DNA of 64,000 bases from NCBI GenBank assembly GCA_964035545.1, contig OZ037768.1:19819700-19883699 (forward strand), written 5' to 3'. The first letter of the stretch is position 1, and every line of letters begins with the position of its first letter. This stretch comes from Bugula neritina (Eukaryota; Bryozoa; Gymnolaemata; Cheilostomatida; Bugulidae). The notes below the pieces were generated by a model that was given only the letters and a program-made list of their open reading frames with translations, was not told the DNA's origin and made no database searches. The translations under genes and the position numbers were made by a program. Of this stretch, positions 1-13,600 are shown in pieces.

Positions 1-2566
1 CACTGAGTCATCAAGGGAAACTGGAAAATTGAGCACAATATTTAAGGAAAAACCAAATCTAGAGCATCGCTAACTTTTGAAACAGAAACTGAAATAGTAT
101 TTAACAGCAGCATAATATAACCTAGTGCAATGTTAACTTTTGTAGTAAATTCAAAACTGCATTAGTTACAGCTTGTGCAACTAAACACAATTTACTGAAA
201 TTAAATTTTTACGAGAACCTACTCTATGGTATACTACAGGAATAAGACCTGCACTTTGAGATAATTCCAACAGCATATTATTGCCAAAAACATAAAGATA
301 GACAGTGGATATAGTGGACATTAGACATACACCTTCAAAGTGCAGCAAACCATTGAATTGGTTATGTCTTCATAGTGCACATCAACTTATTGTTTACATA
401 GATTTTCTTGTAATATAATAAGCAATTGGAGTATAAAAACATTCCATTAAATGAATAACCTTACACATAGTACCATCATTTAATAGATATTTAAGGGAGC
501 AAACCTTGATAGCACTTCTTCATTCTATCAACAAGGAAACTACAAGTGCTTTTGCTATAGTTAATGTATTATTCAGTGAAGAGTTTCTGTATTTGAAACC
601 ATTATAACCTTAATGGTAGTTTGCTCCATGCCCATTTGAAAATGCATTTGAAATAAATCATAAAGAAGCTGAGGGTGACAGCACTACTCCAACAGGATTG
701 TGTGTAACTTAATAAAGAGGTTACAAGTTTATAAAATTCATAACCAATGAATGCAGAACTGAAATAAATATTACAATGATCATTTATCAGGTCAAATATC
801 ACTATTACAGACACAAGACCTCCATGTTACAGCAGCAGCAGCAATGGAATTACATGTCAAATTTGCACACTAGCTTTATCACTGATTCATAATTAACTTT
901 ATTATTAGACTTATTATAAACCACATAGATGTGAGTTCGAGAAAACAGGCATAACTACAAGATAAAGATTGTGAGCAGTATAAAGTTCTATAGCTAATCC
1001 AACTATTGAAACGTATAAAGTATGAAAAGTGCTTAAGGAAATTTTGGAAAGGTGGAAAAACCAAAGTATGAAACTGAGACATTATGGAAATTACAAATGC
1101 AGTTTCTCATAGCTTAAAATAAAAATCTAGTTATTATAACCTTTTAGCAAAATATGAATCCAAGAAGACTTTTCACATGTTTTTCCTATTTGGTGCAACT
1201 TTTTAGAAAACAAAACATGAAAAACTGATTTAAATAAAAATTCAATATTTTTGTGTCCTCAAATAGAAGAGGGGAGGGGTGATAGAATAGGCGTCATGTA
1301 ATATACTTGTTTGCAATTTTGTAATATAAAATATATTATAGAATAAATCGATTTGAAACTACTTTCTAATAAAAAACTGCTAGCTATTACAGAGAGGATA
1401 AAATAAAATTTAAAAACTATACATTATTCCAGTTTAAATTTGCCTACTTAGAGATTTACCCCAACTTTTGAAAGATGAAAAACAAATAATTTCATCAAAA
1501 GCCACATGTGTGATGGCATACTGTTATTGTATTTGTGTTAGCAATTGGGATAACCAAAACAATTACTATTAAGCAATTAACCATCAACAAGATGACCATG
1601 TATGATTTACAAATTAACCTATAATGATAATTTACCTAATTTTACTATTAACTTACATTTAGAGCTGAGTTTATACAGTGGATTCAGATGAAACTATAAC
1701 AGTAATTTGAAAGGAAGTACTAATAGCAAGGAGCATAGAGAATATGATGGTCAACTTGGAATAAATAATTATATGTTATCATCTTTAATATAGTCTAAGA
1801 GCCTGCTACTGATACTCATACAATTGTATGTATAAATATACACTGGTTGTAAAACCTAAACTGGAGAAATCTTGATGCTGATACTCATACTTGTACTTGC
1901 AAATAACCCAGTTATGATAGATACAAACTGAATGTGATAATCAACATTATAAAGTATAAGTGATGATGATATTCATAGTCATGTTGTTTACCATAGTTCA
2001 AACTTATCAACATAAACTCCAATATACATTAAAACCACAAACTTACACAGAACAATATTAATTGCAAATTATACTTGAAACTACTATTAGTATTACTATT
2101 AGTATTGATATTTATATTATAATTGCAGTTATGATAGCTTAGCTATGCATTAGTAATACTAATAGTAACACTAATAGTAACAGTATATACTATATAGTAA
2201 TACTTAGACCAATAATAAAACTACATTTTATCATTTTCTCTATTTATATCATTACGGTTATTACAGTTTCAAGTTCAACTATCAAGTATTTCTATTATTA
2301 TTATATTTAATCTTATAGTAAAAATAAAATTGAATGTAAAACTTTGAGTATATATATATTAATATAATAAAATTTAATACTTTTATTTTTAAGTTTCAAG
2401 ATTAAGTTAAAGTTGAACTCAGACTTATTCATAATGATAATAATAATCATAATGATAATGGCAATGATGATGTAATTGTAAAACTAAAACTAAAAATACT
2501 AGTAGGACGTTTACTAGAACTCAAAAAATTCAATCTGAATCTCCATCTGAACCTAACATCACTATA

Positions 2567-2776
2567 AATTTCTAGAGTGATACTTAGGCAGTGAAACTGA
2601 ATGACCCAGAGTAACTGTGAGTGATAGTCATACTCATAGTGATACCCATGGGCCATGACCATACATTAACATACATACATAAATTTCTAGAGTGATCCTC
2701 AGGCAGTGAAACTGAATGACTCAGAGTAACTGTGAGTGATAGTCATACTCATACAGTCATAGTGATCCCCATGGGC
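2567..2776. repeat. direct tandem duplication of about 100 bp
   Basis: Two adjacent copies both begin with AAATTTCTAGAGTGAT and run through GGCAGTGAAACTGAATGAC and GAGTAACTGTGAGTGATAGT to a CCCATGGGCC end. The second copy carries a small insertion near its end and a few substitutions. They lie inside a wider field of degenerate 6-9 bp repeats. Confidence 0.75.
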
Positions 2777-4338
2777 CCAGTCTAATACTCATAATGATAC
2801 TGAGAGTGATACTGATACTGGGTCTAATAGTAATACTTATAGTATACTCATACTGGTACTCATAGTAATACTGATAGTCACAGTCACTGATACTGATATT
2901 CATATTGGTTGTCACTGTGATTGTCATTGTGAGGCTCAGACTGAGACTGGATAAACTGCAAATTAAAACTGTAAAGACCAAAGAGTAACTTTTAATTCAA
3001 AGATTTCTGAGATTTAGATATGGTTCAATCTAAAAGTAAATTAGTATTACAGGTCCATCACCATGACCTGTGACCATGATGACGATAATCATAGTCATAA
3101 TCATAATGATAATGATAATGTTAAATTTATGATAATCATGATGAGCACGCAGGTGAACACTTCTACTAGGTCTAGTAGTACTATTACTATAACAATAAGT
3201 ATAACATTAACTATGATCTGAACAAAAAGTAGACGGATTACGATTTGTGAATACCGTTAGAGTTAATTGATATTAAATAAATAACTCCAATCTCAAGCTC
3301 AATCTGGAATCAAGATTCAACATCGACTGAAGTAAAACTATAATGGAACAGCTGCTTAGGTAATCTAAAAATTTGCCAAGACGGTTCACTGAAGCGAGCC
3401 TACCATCAACTAGTTTTTTGAGACGCGGTGTCAACATTTGCCCGAGCTAAAAAGACGTATTGGGGAGTTATCCTGCCCATAAGAAGACTTCATGAGAGCT
3501 CCCAGCTGAATGCTATAGTATTGTGCAATGTCAAAAATGTCAAAATATTATTTTGATATTCATGTTATAAATTGAATTATTGTGTATGACATGTATAATT
3601 ACATGAAAAATCAAATCTAATAAATTCTACCACACACATTATCCTAACTTTAAAGATATTCTAGTTGCAATACCACTGGATTAAACAAAAAAGACCATTT
3701 TTACTCCAGGGTGACCATTGCCTTTTAGGACACGTTACAAAATCTTTAAACATGATTATCGGGCCACTTTAGTTCATTAATCAAGGTAGAACAATTAATG
3801 TTGATATTGATTTCTGAAAAAAATAAAGCTTCTATATTTATATATATTACAAGTTGATATATTATAGTAAAATATCATGCTACACTTTGGTAGCATGAAA
3901 TTGAATAACTTTATGATGAAAAGTTTCACATCATAACAGCCAATGTTTATATTATAATACACGAATGGGGTGTGCGTATGTGTGTGTAATATATAAAATA
4001 TAAAATGTTTATTAGTGTACTTATTCGAAAAGATTATTTTGCAAAGCAAAAAAATATAATATTTTTGGACTTATCCCCCCTTTAGTTTGGAGTTGTGTGA
4101 TTATCACTACAAAGTTTTCTTCAGTCAATGGGGCTAAGTTTCTACTAAATAATTTAGCAACAAGTTTTTTGAGTGGAATAAAGGGTAACAAATAATTGCA
4201 TTATACTATAGGCAAATACAAATACATAACTTACTGAATATTTTATTATAATTGCTGCTAGAATATCATCAACCTCAAAGGGTTACCTTAAAGGCCACAT
4301 ATCACTCTGATCAGCTTAAGCTTATAGTGATAAAAATG

Positions 4339-4475
4339 TTGCTAGAAGCAACCCCGAATTGAGGGTGACTGAGCGCAAAATTTGTATTATAAACATCGTT
4401 GTCTAAACCCACAAAGCCAAAGTTGGGAGCCTAAACCAATACACTCAATGACCACCAAGTCGGTGCTGCTTCCAC
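4339..4475. mobile_element. diverged copy of palindromic MITE family A
   Basis: The left arm reads GCTAGAAGCAACCCCGAATT then GAGGGTGACTGAGCGC. The right arm is its approximate reverse complement (ACTCAATGACCACC then GGTGCTGCTTCC). The arm order (AGCAGC, GGGTGACTGAGTGC, loop, complement) matches the clearer copies at 8712-8849 and 10627-10786. No coding capacity. Confidence 0.5.
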
Positions 4476-4670
4476 CACTTTTGTAGTAACGACTGTAATA
4501 GTTGGGTAACTGCACACTCCATCACCGTGATCATCATGCATCTTGCGATTATCATTATGTAGACTTTTCAGCATTTTTACTTTGAAAACAACTTAATAAT
4601 TATAATTGCTATATCAAATTTTCTTGCAGTTAGACAGTAGACATAGCTTTCAAAGCAGGTTAAATAGAAA

Positions 4671-7600
4671 ATGGCGCCCAAACCTAGATATGTAGAAGGT
4701 AAGCTCAAGCTTGAAGTTGAAGCGGTTAGTGTTACACTGACTTAGTGATAGTCTTACAGTTAGTGTTACTGTTAGTGTTACTCATACTGTGTTAGTGTTA
4801 CTGTTAGTGTTACACTTGGCCTTGCCGTTACTGTTAGTGTTGGTGTTTATTTCACATGTCTGTGTGAGAGTGAATTGTCATTTGTGATTGTCATTGTGAC
4901 ATTCGCATTGAATTTCAATTTGATCACATTCATGATTCATCGTGGTTGTTCATAATAACTGACTTTGAGTTTGGCCATTCACTTTCAGTTTCACTGATTC
5001 ATGTTCCAGTTCTGAATCTGATGTTAGCTTTAATTTTGAGTTTTAGTTTAACTTTCAAATTTAAGTTGTGTTTATGACTTTATCGGCTCTTGCAGTTGCC
5101 TTTTACTTTTAGTTTTACTTTTAATCTTAGGAATTGAGATATTATAATTATTATTTTATCATACTTATACTTATAGTTATACCCTAGTTATGAATATGTG
5201 ACTGAGTGAGTTTTGATTAAATATAAATATTGCGCATTAAACTTGAAAGTTAAAAGACTTGTTAATTATTTAATTTTATGTTAGACTTACTCTTAGTCTT
5301 AGTGTTACTCTAATTTTATTTTTGAGTTTTTGACTTGTAGACCGCTTCTTTCATCTTCAATTTGTCATGACTAATCTGGTTGTCGCTCAATCTGGTGACG
5401 CGCTATATTTTGAAAATGACAATTGGGAAACACCTATTTGGGAAATGGACAAATTACCAATAGACAATTCGAAAATAGACAATTGGAAAATAATCATTTG
5501 GAAAATGACAATTGGAAAATAAAGAATATTCAACATGGTCTAGTCTGGAGGTGACGTTTGGCATCTGCCCAGGCTCAAATTTACTGTAAACATGGGCACT
5601 TCAATTGGAACTATTCGGTAACTAATTCTACTTCCATAATAACCTAACTGATTCGTCCTTTATATTTGTTTTCGAAAGCTATTTTGGACCTGACCAGATG
5701 TTGAACGCCTCCTCCGGCCTAAGCCATGTTGAATATTCTTCATTTTCCAAATGTCATTTTCCAAACATCTATTTTCCAATTATCTATTTTCTAATTGTCT
5801 ATTTTAGAGTTGTTTATTGGTGACTTGTCGGTTTTCCAAATAGGTGTTTTCAAATTGTCATTTTCAAAATGTCGTGTCACCGTAACTATTAGTTAGTTTG
5901 AAAGACAATTCAATTCAGATTGACTAGGACGCATTATTAGTTGAGTTAACCTAAGATGTTTTTCTCGGAGCTTTGACTTAATGTGATGTAACTTGGCAAC
6001 CTTCTTTATTTTGGAGTTGGCGGGTAGTTGCAACTGCAGCCGGAATATGAAAAAGGTGTAACTCTGGGTCTAGTTCTTTTGAAATCATTATATATCTGTA
6101 TCCAATAGATGATGCAATTAGAAATGAATATCGTTTATAGTGACTACACAACATGGGATTGGAATTTTGAAAGCATTTAAGTTATAGTTGACTTGGTGAA
6201 ATAACATGATTCTTTTGGTTATAACATTTAAATATTTGTGATTTAATAAATTTATCTCAATTCTAGCTGTCAGTGCTAACAACTAAATTGAGCAACTTGA
6301 ACTTCCTCTTGCCTGAATTTCAAGGCCTTGCAGCAGGCCAAATTAAGTTGTCGAGTCAACATGACTAAAATTTGACTATGCTCAATAGTTATTAGTTATT
6401 ATTATAGGCTGTAGGTGATTGACATAGTAAATATATTACTATTTTAACTTTATAATCATTGTTTAGTTAGTACTGTAAATGTTATCATTAGTAGGAATGT
6501 TCAGTAGCATATATATTGTGATACTCATTGCTTTATTAATAGAGTTATTGATTTGAGTTACTGATTTATTCATAGGAATTTTATTTTTGAATACTTGCAA
6601 CTCACTCAGCTCCATGCTGCATCTTCTAGTATACAATATTATGAATATTTCTTCACTAAAATGTTTATCTAAAAGCTGACATATATTATTATAAACCATA
6701 TCGGGTGAACCTTATGCTTAATGCTTCACATGTTTCAGGTGAGAAGGTGTTATGCTATCACGGCCCAGCATTGTATGATGCTAAGGTAAGGGTGCCAAAA
6801 TTAAGAAAGAATAATCATGCTATTGCAGAAAGTCACAAATGCATACCTGACTCTGTACATGCCGACTCACTGGTTCAGATTTAACAGTTATTATATATTC
6901 TTGTATTTCTGTGTTATTTTACCCTCAGTTTGCTCAGCCAGTAAAACTACTGAACTAGGACTTAGTGTAATACTACCATTTGAAAACTAAATGCTCTTGG
7001 TTTGAGTTATACACACTGGTTTCCATTACTTCACAATACAACTGTTTCCAAACGTTAATGAAAAATTCATTTGCATAATGCATAATGAAGCTTTGAAATG
7101 CAATGGTAGTTTATGCCATTGCTGTGAATTCTTCTCTTATTTTATAGATTACTCATGTTGATTTGAGTGAGAAGGAGCCCCAGTATCATGTTCATTATCA
7201 GGGATGGAACAAAAAGTTAGTAATTTTCATTAGTAATTCGAACGATTCTCTTTTGACTTGTTTTCTCGGAACCTTTTGTAAGGCTGTATTTTCTTCTGGT
7301 GCCTCTTGGATCAATGCTATGCAAGAGCAGCCTCAGTTTGCTGGTATAGGCAATATTTCTTTATTGTTGGTATCAAATTGCTTTGTGAAAAAAGTGAAAC
7401 AGGTGTACATAGGTAACTATAATGCTCCAGCTTTCTAGTGCAGCTACTAAGCTGAATTCAAATGCCAAAGCAGTTAGATGTGAGATATTGTAGTAGAATT
7501 GCTCCATTTAAGACAGGGGGCACGTCTGCCATTCAGTTTTAATTTCCTTATAATAGCTGGTATATTGTTATTTAAATAAGCTTTGCCTGTTTACAGCCTT

Positions 7601-10600
7601 TTTCGGTCCAGAATTTTCTAGATTCTACAATTAAGGTGGAAAACACAATTAAATCATAAGTTCACACATCTGTTTAGAATTGACAAGGCTACTAACTGCG
7701 TTTTATAAATTAAACTCAAGCAGTCTGCTCATAATAGACTGTATTTGAGACTTGTAAGTTTTGTGCCCTGTGAAAATATGTAAAACGTTGCACCACTCTT
7801 TATTTTGATATGGTTTCATAAACTGAAGTTTCTCTGATTATCGTTGCTAGAGAGTTTAACATGCTAAGTCTCTTGATTTCTAAAGTGTATTTGAACAGTA
7901 GTGTGAAAATAATAATCCTTTCCATAATGTTATTAGCTACACCTTCATCACACTTGACAAGCACTTTCACAATGCAAGCTGTCACAATGCTAGCTGTCAT
8001 AGTGTTAGTTGTAATAGTGTTACCTGCCAGCCACTGTCATAGTGCTAGCTGTCAGTGTTAGTTGTCATAGTTTTACCTGCCAGCCACTGTCATAATGCTA
8101 GCTGTCAGTGTTAGTTGTCATAGTTTTACCTGCCAGCCACTGTCATAGTGCTAGCTGTCAGTGTTAGTTGTCATAGTTTTACCTGCCAGCCACTGTCACA
8201 ATGCTAGCTGCCACAGTGTTAGTTGTAATAGTTTTACCTGCCAGCCACTGTCATATAGTGCTAGCTGTCATAGTGTTAACTGTCACAATGTTATCTGTCA
8301 TAATGTTAGGTTTACTCTTGCTAGAAGCTATGCCAACTCAAAATGCACAGTATTCTTATACATATTATAAATTATTCAACATCACTCTCTCCAGCCATCA
8401 TTCACAATGGACAACAATGCTATCTAAAGCTAGAGTGACAAGCATTTACAATTTAAATGAAAATAACTTAATAACTTGCACATCAGACCAGTCCTTCCAT
8501 AGTCCTTTGTATTCAATCCCAGTGATATTATATTCTGATATTTTAAGTTTTCAGGTGTATAGTAGATATAGCTTTTAAATTGATATTTCTAATGGGTTGC
8601 TGCAGCTGGGACGAGTGGATAACTGAAGAACGGATGGTGAAACATAATGAGTCTGGACTCCAGAAACAGAGAGAACTGAAACTAAAGTTGACAGGAAAGA
8701 GTAAGTTGTAAGAATGGTTCTATAAGCAGCTCCAAGTTGGGGGTGAATGAGTGCAGTAGTTCTTCCACTAAAGTCCCAACTCTAAACTTGAGAACCTCAA
8801 GCTACTGCACTTATTCACCCCAACTCCGAGCTGCTTACAGAATCATTCACGTTGTAGTTGTGTACTCAATGTCATGTAGTCTTCCAAAGCACACTGTGTT
8901 TGACTTTATAAACTTCTAGAGCTATCTGTATAGACTTCTATAGCTATCTGTATAGAGTTCTAAAGCTACCTGTATAAACTTCTAGAACTATCTGTGTAGA
9001 CATCTATAGATATCTGTATAGACTTCTAAAACTATCTGTATAAACTTCTAGAACTATCTGTATAGACATCTATAGATATCTGTATAGACTTCTAAAACTA
9101 TCTGTATAAACGTCTAGAACTATCTGTATAGACATCTATAGATATTTGTATAGACTTCTAAAACTATCTGTATAGACATCTATAGCTATCTGTATAGACT
9201 TCTAAAACTATCTGTATAGACATCTAGAGCTATCTGTATAGAGTTCTAGAGCCATGTAAAGCCACTTGTTTGTTTCTACCCCTTTAGTCCCTCTCCATGT
9301 TTTACATTACCAACTTCATAGTCAGCTGACTTTATAATGGTTTTAGTTACTTAGAGATCTGTTTAGATTATCCTAGCTATCACTAGACCCAGCAGTGATA
9401 GACTTCTTTCTGATGCTTTGAAAATTGGCAGTTTGATACAGTGCGGCCACCTTGAATTTAGTTATGCTGTTCACTGTCTATGACTAGTTTTCTCACTTTC
9501 CAAGCGTTTCAATGTATAAATGTGACCACCAGAAACAGGTGGGTACACCTCCTCTTCCCCCAACCCGAACTCTTGCAGCAGATGCTTTTGTCTATTCTTA
9601 TCCTCGTTTGTTTCAGAGCAACCTACAGGTACGCCAGGAAGGAAGAAAGGATCAAAAGGAGTGCCAAAAGTGGCTGCTTCTGCTTCTCCTGCTACACCAA
9701 AAGTATCCACGTCTGGGACCAAGGCAGCGGCACCAACAGCTGCGGCAGCACCTACTGTTAAAGAGGAATCTGTCTCTAGATCTTCAACCCCTTCTATAGA
9801 CCGTCCTAGCTCAAAACACAAGAGTGAGTTTCACCGATGACTTCGTTGTGATTGGTTTTATGTATTGACTATAACTTGAAGCTAAGTTTCACTCTGCCCA
9901 ACAAGATTGTTTCTATCTGCTACCAGACTCTATTTATCCACGCGTCAAGTGCTGAATGTACAGCAAGCAGCATTAACTCTGTTACCTCAAGTGTATTGCT
10001 GATGCAGCTTTTTATACAGATGAGGAAATTGTCCACCCACGATTTCTCATCTCTGCAATATTTGGCAATTCATTGTAAGCTAGTAAAGCTTGTCTAGTTA
10101 GACGTATAGGGTTTTTCCAATGTGTGCCAACACTCACTGTGTTTCCAAGCCATTTGATTTATGGAAACAGTTGCATCCATGAAACCACAACCACAAGTTC
10201 ATGCATACAGCATAATGCTAAGTAATGGAAACGTAGTGACTGTAGCATGAGCTAGCCTAAGTTCCTTGTTATTCTGTAGACACTGAGCAATCAGTTGAGG
10301 GTCCACGCAAGAAAAAGGTCAAAGTTGAACCTGCTCCACCTCCAGTTGAAACGGTACGAGTCTCAGTGTATGTTTCAGTGTGTTTAATATATATGTATAG
10401 TTTGCTATAGAAATTTGCGTTAGTGTACTGTGTTATGTGGCTGGAGACTTAAGGAATCGAGTTTTTATTAATGGTAAACATGAAATTTTTTTCCCAAAAG
10501 TAACTATTTGGTTATGTCTTTCCGGTAATAAATTAAAAAAGCAGGTAATCAACCTTAAAGATAGCACCACAACTGCTTCTCTGGGCCTCCCACCATCATC

Positions 10601-13600
10601 ATAGTTTTCTTGATGGTAAAATCTCGAAATGTTCTATAAGCAGCTCTGAGTTAGGGGTGACTGAGTGCAGTAGTTTGCGGTTATCAAGCTTTGTAATGGG
10701 GGTTTCAATAAACCCCAACTCTAAACTTGAGAACCCCAAACTACTGCACTCAGTCACCCCTAACTCAGAGCTGCTTACAGAATAATTTGTAAATCTCAAC
10801 CGAAGTTCTACTGTTGTTTATCCTAAGCTCTAACTAATGCAATGCTAATGTTTAGGAGGACCCCATCGTACCCAAGATAGAAGTAAACATCAAGTTACCA
10901 GATAACCTCAAGCCTTTGCTGATAGATGATTGGGATTTTGTGAATAAACAAAAAATGTTATTTCAACTGCCAGCTGAGAAGAATATTGACGATATACTCA
11001 ATGATTATTATGAAGCTAAGGTGTCTAAGGATAGAGATAGCAGGTAGAGTAGGCTGAGGGTAAAGATAGCAGGTAGAGTAGGCTGAGGATAGATATAGCA
11101 GGTAGAATAGGCTGAGGATAGAGATAGCAAGTAGTATAGGCTGAGGGTAGAGTAGAATAGGCTGAGGGTAGAGTAGAATAGGCTGAGGGTAGAGATAGCA
11201 GGTAGAGTAGGCTGAAGGTAGAGATAGCAGGTAGAATAGGCTGAGGATACAGTAGAATAGGCTGAGGGTAGAGATAGCAGGTAGGTGTTGAACAACACTG
11301 AGACTAACCTGAGCTCAAAGACTGAAAAACTTGAAAATCAATCTTCTTGTTGAAAGTTGAATTGACCTGTTTCCTGCTAGACACGGCTGTACAGGTCAAG
11401 GAGCAGATAATTGCTTGTTGTATACTTATGCACAGCAAGTAGTATTGGCCAATAAATCTTATCTTCATTTCCCTTGAATTGTTTGTCTCTAAGTATCCTT
11501 CTTAGTGCTTTAAATATTATCCTAATATTTTGTCTGTTACCTAATTTTATTTCTGTTACTGATATAATATATAGTTTTAGTTTCCTTACTACAATTTTAT
11601 TATAAAAGTATATATATATATGTAACTTTTATTTGTTAAAAGTTCTTTTGTCAGCCGAGCTCTACTTGATGCTACAAAGGCCTAACTGTAATGTATTACA
11701 TCCTTATATAACTGTGTTGGTTGTAGAGACACTGTACTGGAGATCACTAAGGGACTGAGAGACTATTTCAATTCCATGTTGGGCACACAACTCCTCTATA
11801 AATTTGAGAGGACTCAGTATGGGGAGGTGAGAAAGGAAGTTGGCATACCCTCTCACTCATAAGATATTTGCTGCTTGGTGTATGATGCTATGCTAGGAGA
11901 GTAATAATATACTGGCATACAGCATATGTGTAGGATATCTTCAGTTTTCAACTGTAGGATATCACCAGTTAAATTGACCTAAACTGCCACCCGATCACGA
12001 TATCGCGGTGAAAGGTGAGAAAGAAAGTTAAATTGACCTAAAAACTAATATTATTTTAACCAAAGTTTTTTTTCTGATTGTAGTTGCTGAAGGAACATAA
12101 AGGCAAGCCGCTTACCGATATCTATGGATCTGTGCATTTGCTGAGGCTATTTGGTAAGTCAATTCTTTTATTTTCACTTGAGATGTTTAAACGTCAGCAT
12201 TAGCTGATAAGCAGCACAGTACTATGTCAGCATACAGGGCAGCCTATAGCTCTGTGTCAGAAGTGAACCAATGGCTGAATTTTTCAAGTTTTCAAATTTT
12301 CTCATCAGTCTTATCGTGCCCAGTTTAAATGAATAAACAACAACAGTCCACTAATTCTGCCTAACTTCTTAAAGTTGCTTCAGTTGCTTGAGTCAAGTAT
12401 TACTAGATTCTGTCAAACTCTGAGGAATCTTAACAGTTTTGGTAGCCAGTATTTAGATTCAGGTAATTAAACTCAACTCAAATCCAGAGTAAGGGCTGTA
12501 CCGCTGGCACCCGCTGTTTCTCAGTGAATTATTTAGTCAATGGTTCTATTTAGCTGATTTGTTAATGAAACTAATTAGAAACTGAAATCTATGGAGTTGC
12601 ATTTCTTTTTATTTCTTCACATAACATATTCATTAGCAAACATGTATCATACTATTTCATTAGAACTAAGTTGAAGCATTTTCAGTGTAACTCATTCTAA
12701 TCATGTAATATACAAGTGTAGCAACTTACAAGCAGAATGAGTTAAAGTTGCCCAACAATCAATAATTTCTAGCATCATCAGTAAACTGATGTTTTGCCTT
12801 CTGCAGCTAAAAAGTTTAACTAGATTTTTATGTAGGTGGTATACAATTAAAAATGACAATTTTCAAGTTCAGTTAAAGTTGTCTCCCTTATTTGGGGCGA
12901 CTTTCATGTACTAAAAGTTGTGTACTCACTAGTACATGTATTTTGGAGTCATCTTCTATTTGCTGATTTCAATTCATTTCTTCTCAAATACTAATTTTCC
13001 TGTTTTTGTTTTTTTACTTCCCTGTTGATAAAAACTACTTGGTATTATGTGATACTGAATCTTAGGTTCACATAAGAAAATATGTCTGCCAACAATATCT
13101 CCGACTCACTGTGACATAGAATGTCACGCTGTGTCACATAGAATGTCACGCTGTGTCACTTTGTCTTCTAGTATGCAATACACTTAATAACAAAATTAAT
13201 GTTTTGATAGTATAAAATATCATGCAAGTTTATAGTAGCTATTCCTGTGAGATCTTTTGTTGGGAAAGGTTTTTTTTAAAGCGGCAAAGGACTTATTTAT
13301 ATGTGGCACAGGAGAAATTATGACTGGATGCTAATCTTAACATCACAGCTGATGTTTGAATTCTACCCACTGACCTTGTGTTTATTGGTCCCTTTTTTGT
13401 TTTTAATACTATACATGTTGTTTCATTTTTTGTACGCCATAGTCTGCATTATGTGTTCTACTGAAGCTGCACCTAAAGGGGGGGGGTGATGGCCGTACCT
13501 CAATACTGTGACCTCCTAGAATCTAGTCTCACCAATCAGACTTCTAGTTAAGTTACTCTGTCAGTGTGGGAGTTGTTCTCTCAACAAGGGGCTCCAAACG

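Larger units (their letters stand above)
1..4670. other. intergenic region upstream of MRG15, no gene seen
   Basis: No reading frame here has coding character: the short ORFs on the minus strand are AT-rich or translate degenerate repeats. The region holds low-complexity sequence at about 2080-2230 (TATTAGTATTACTATTAG-type) and 2430-3140 (ACTCATAGTGATACTGATAG-type and CATAATGATAATG-type), a short direct duplication at about 2567-2776, and one diverged palindromic MITE at about 4339-4475. The stretch 3350-3500 is somewhat richer in GC, but I could not assign it. The MRG15 promoter should lie just upstream of 4671; no clear TATA box was identified. Confidence 0.6.

Noticed and set aside
830-845. 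CAG micro-repeat (GCAGCAGCAGCA)
   Set aside because: Only about four units and not in a coding frame I can support; a similar short run at 19698 is likewise non-coding.
8161-8578. Overlapping plus-strand ORFs (e.g. MLAATVLVVIVLPASHCH)
   Set aside because: They translate the 53-bp tandem repeat in MRG15 intron 3.
9471-9821. 116-codon minus-strand ORF
   Set aside because: It is the antisense of MRG15 exon 5, whose plus-strand frame fits phase and family.
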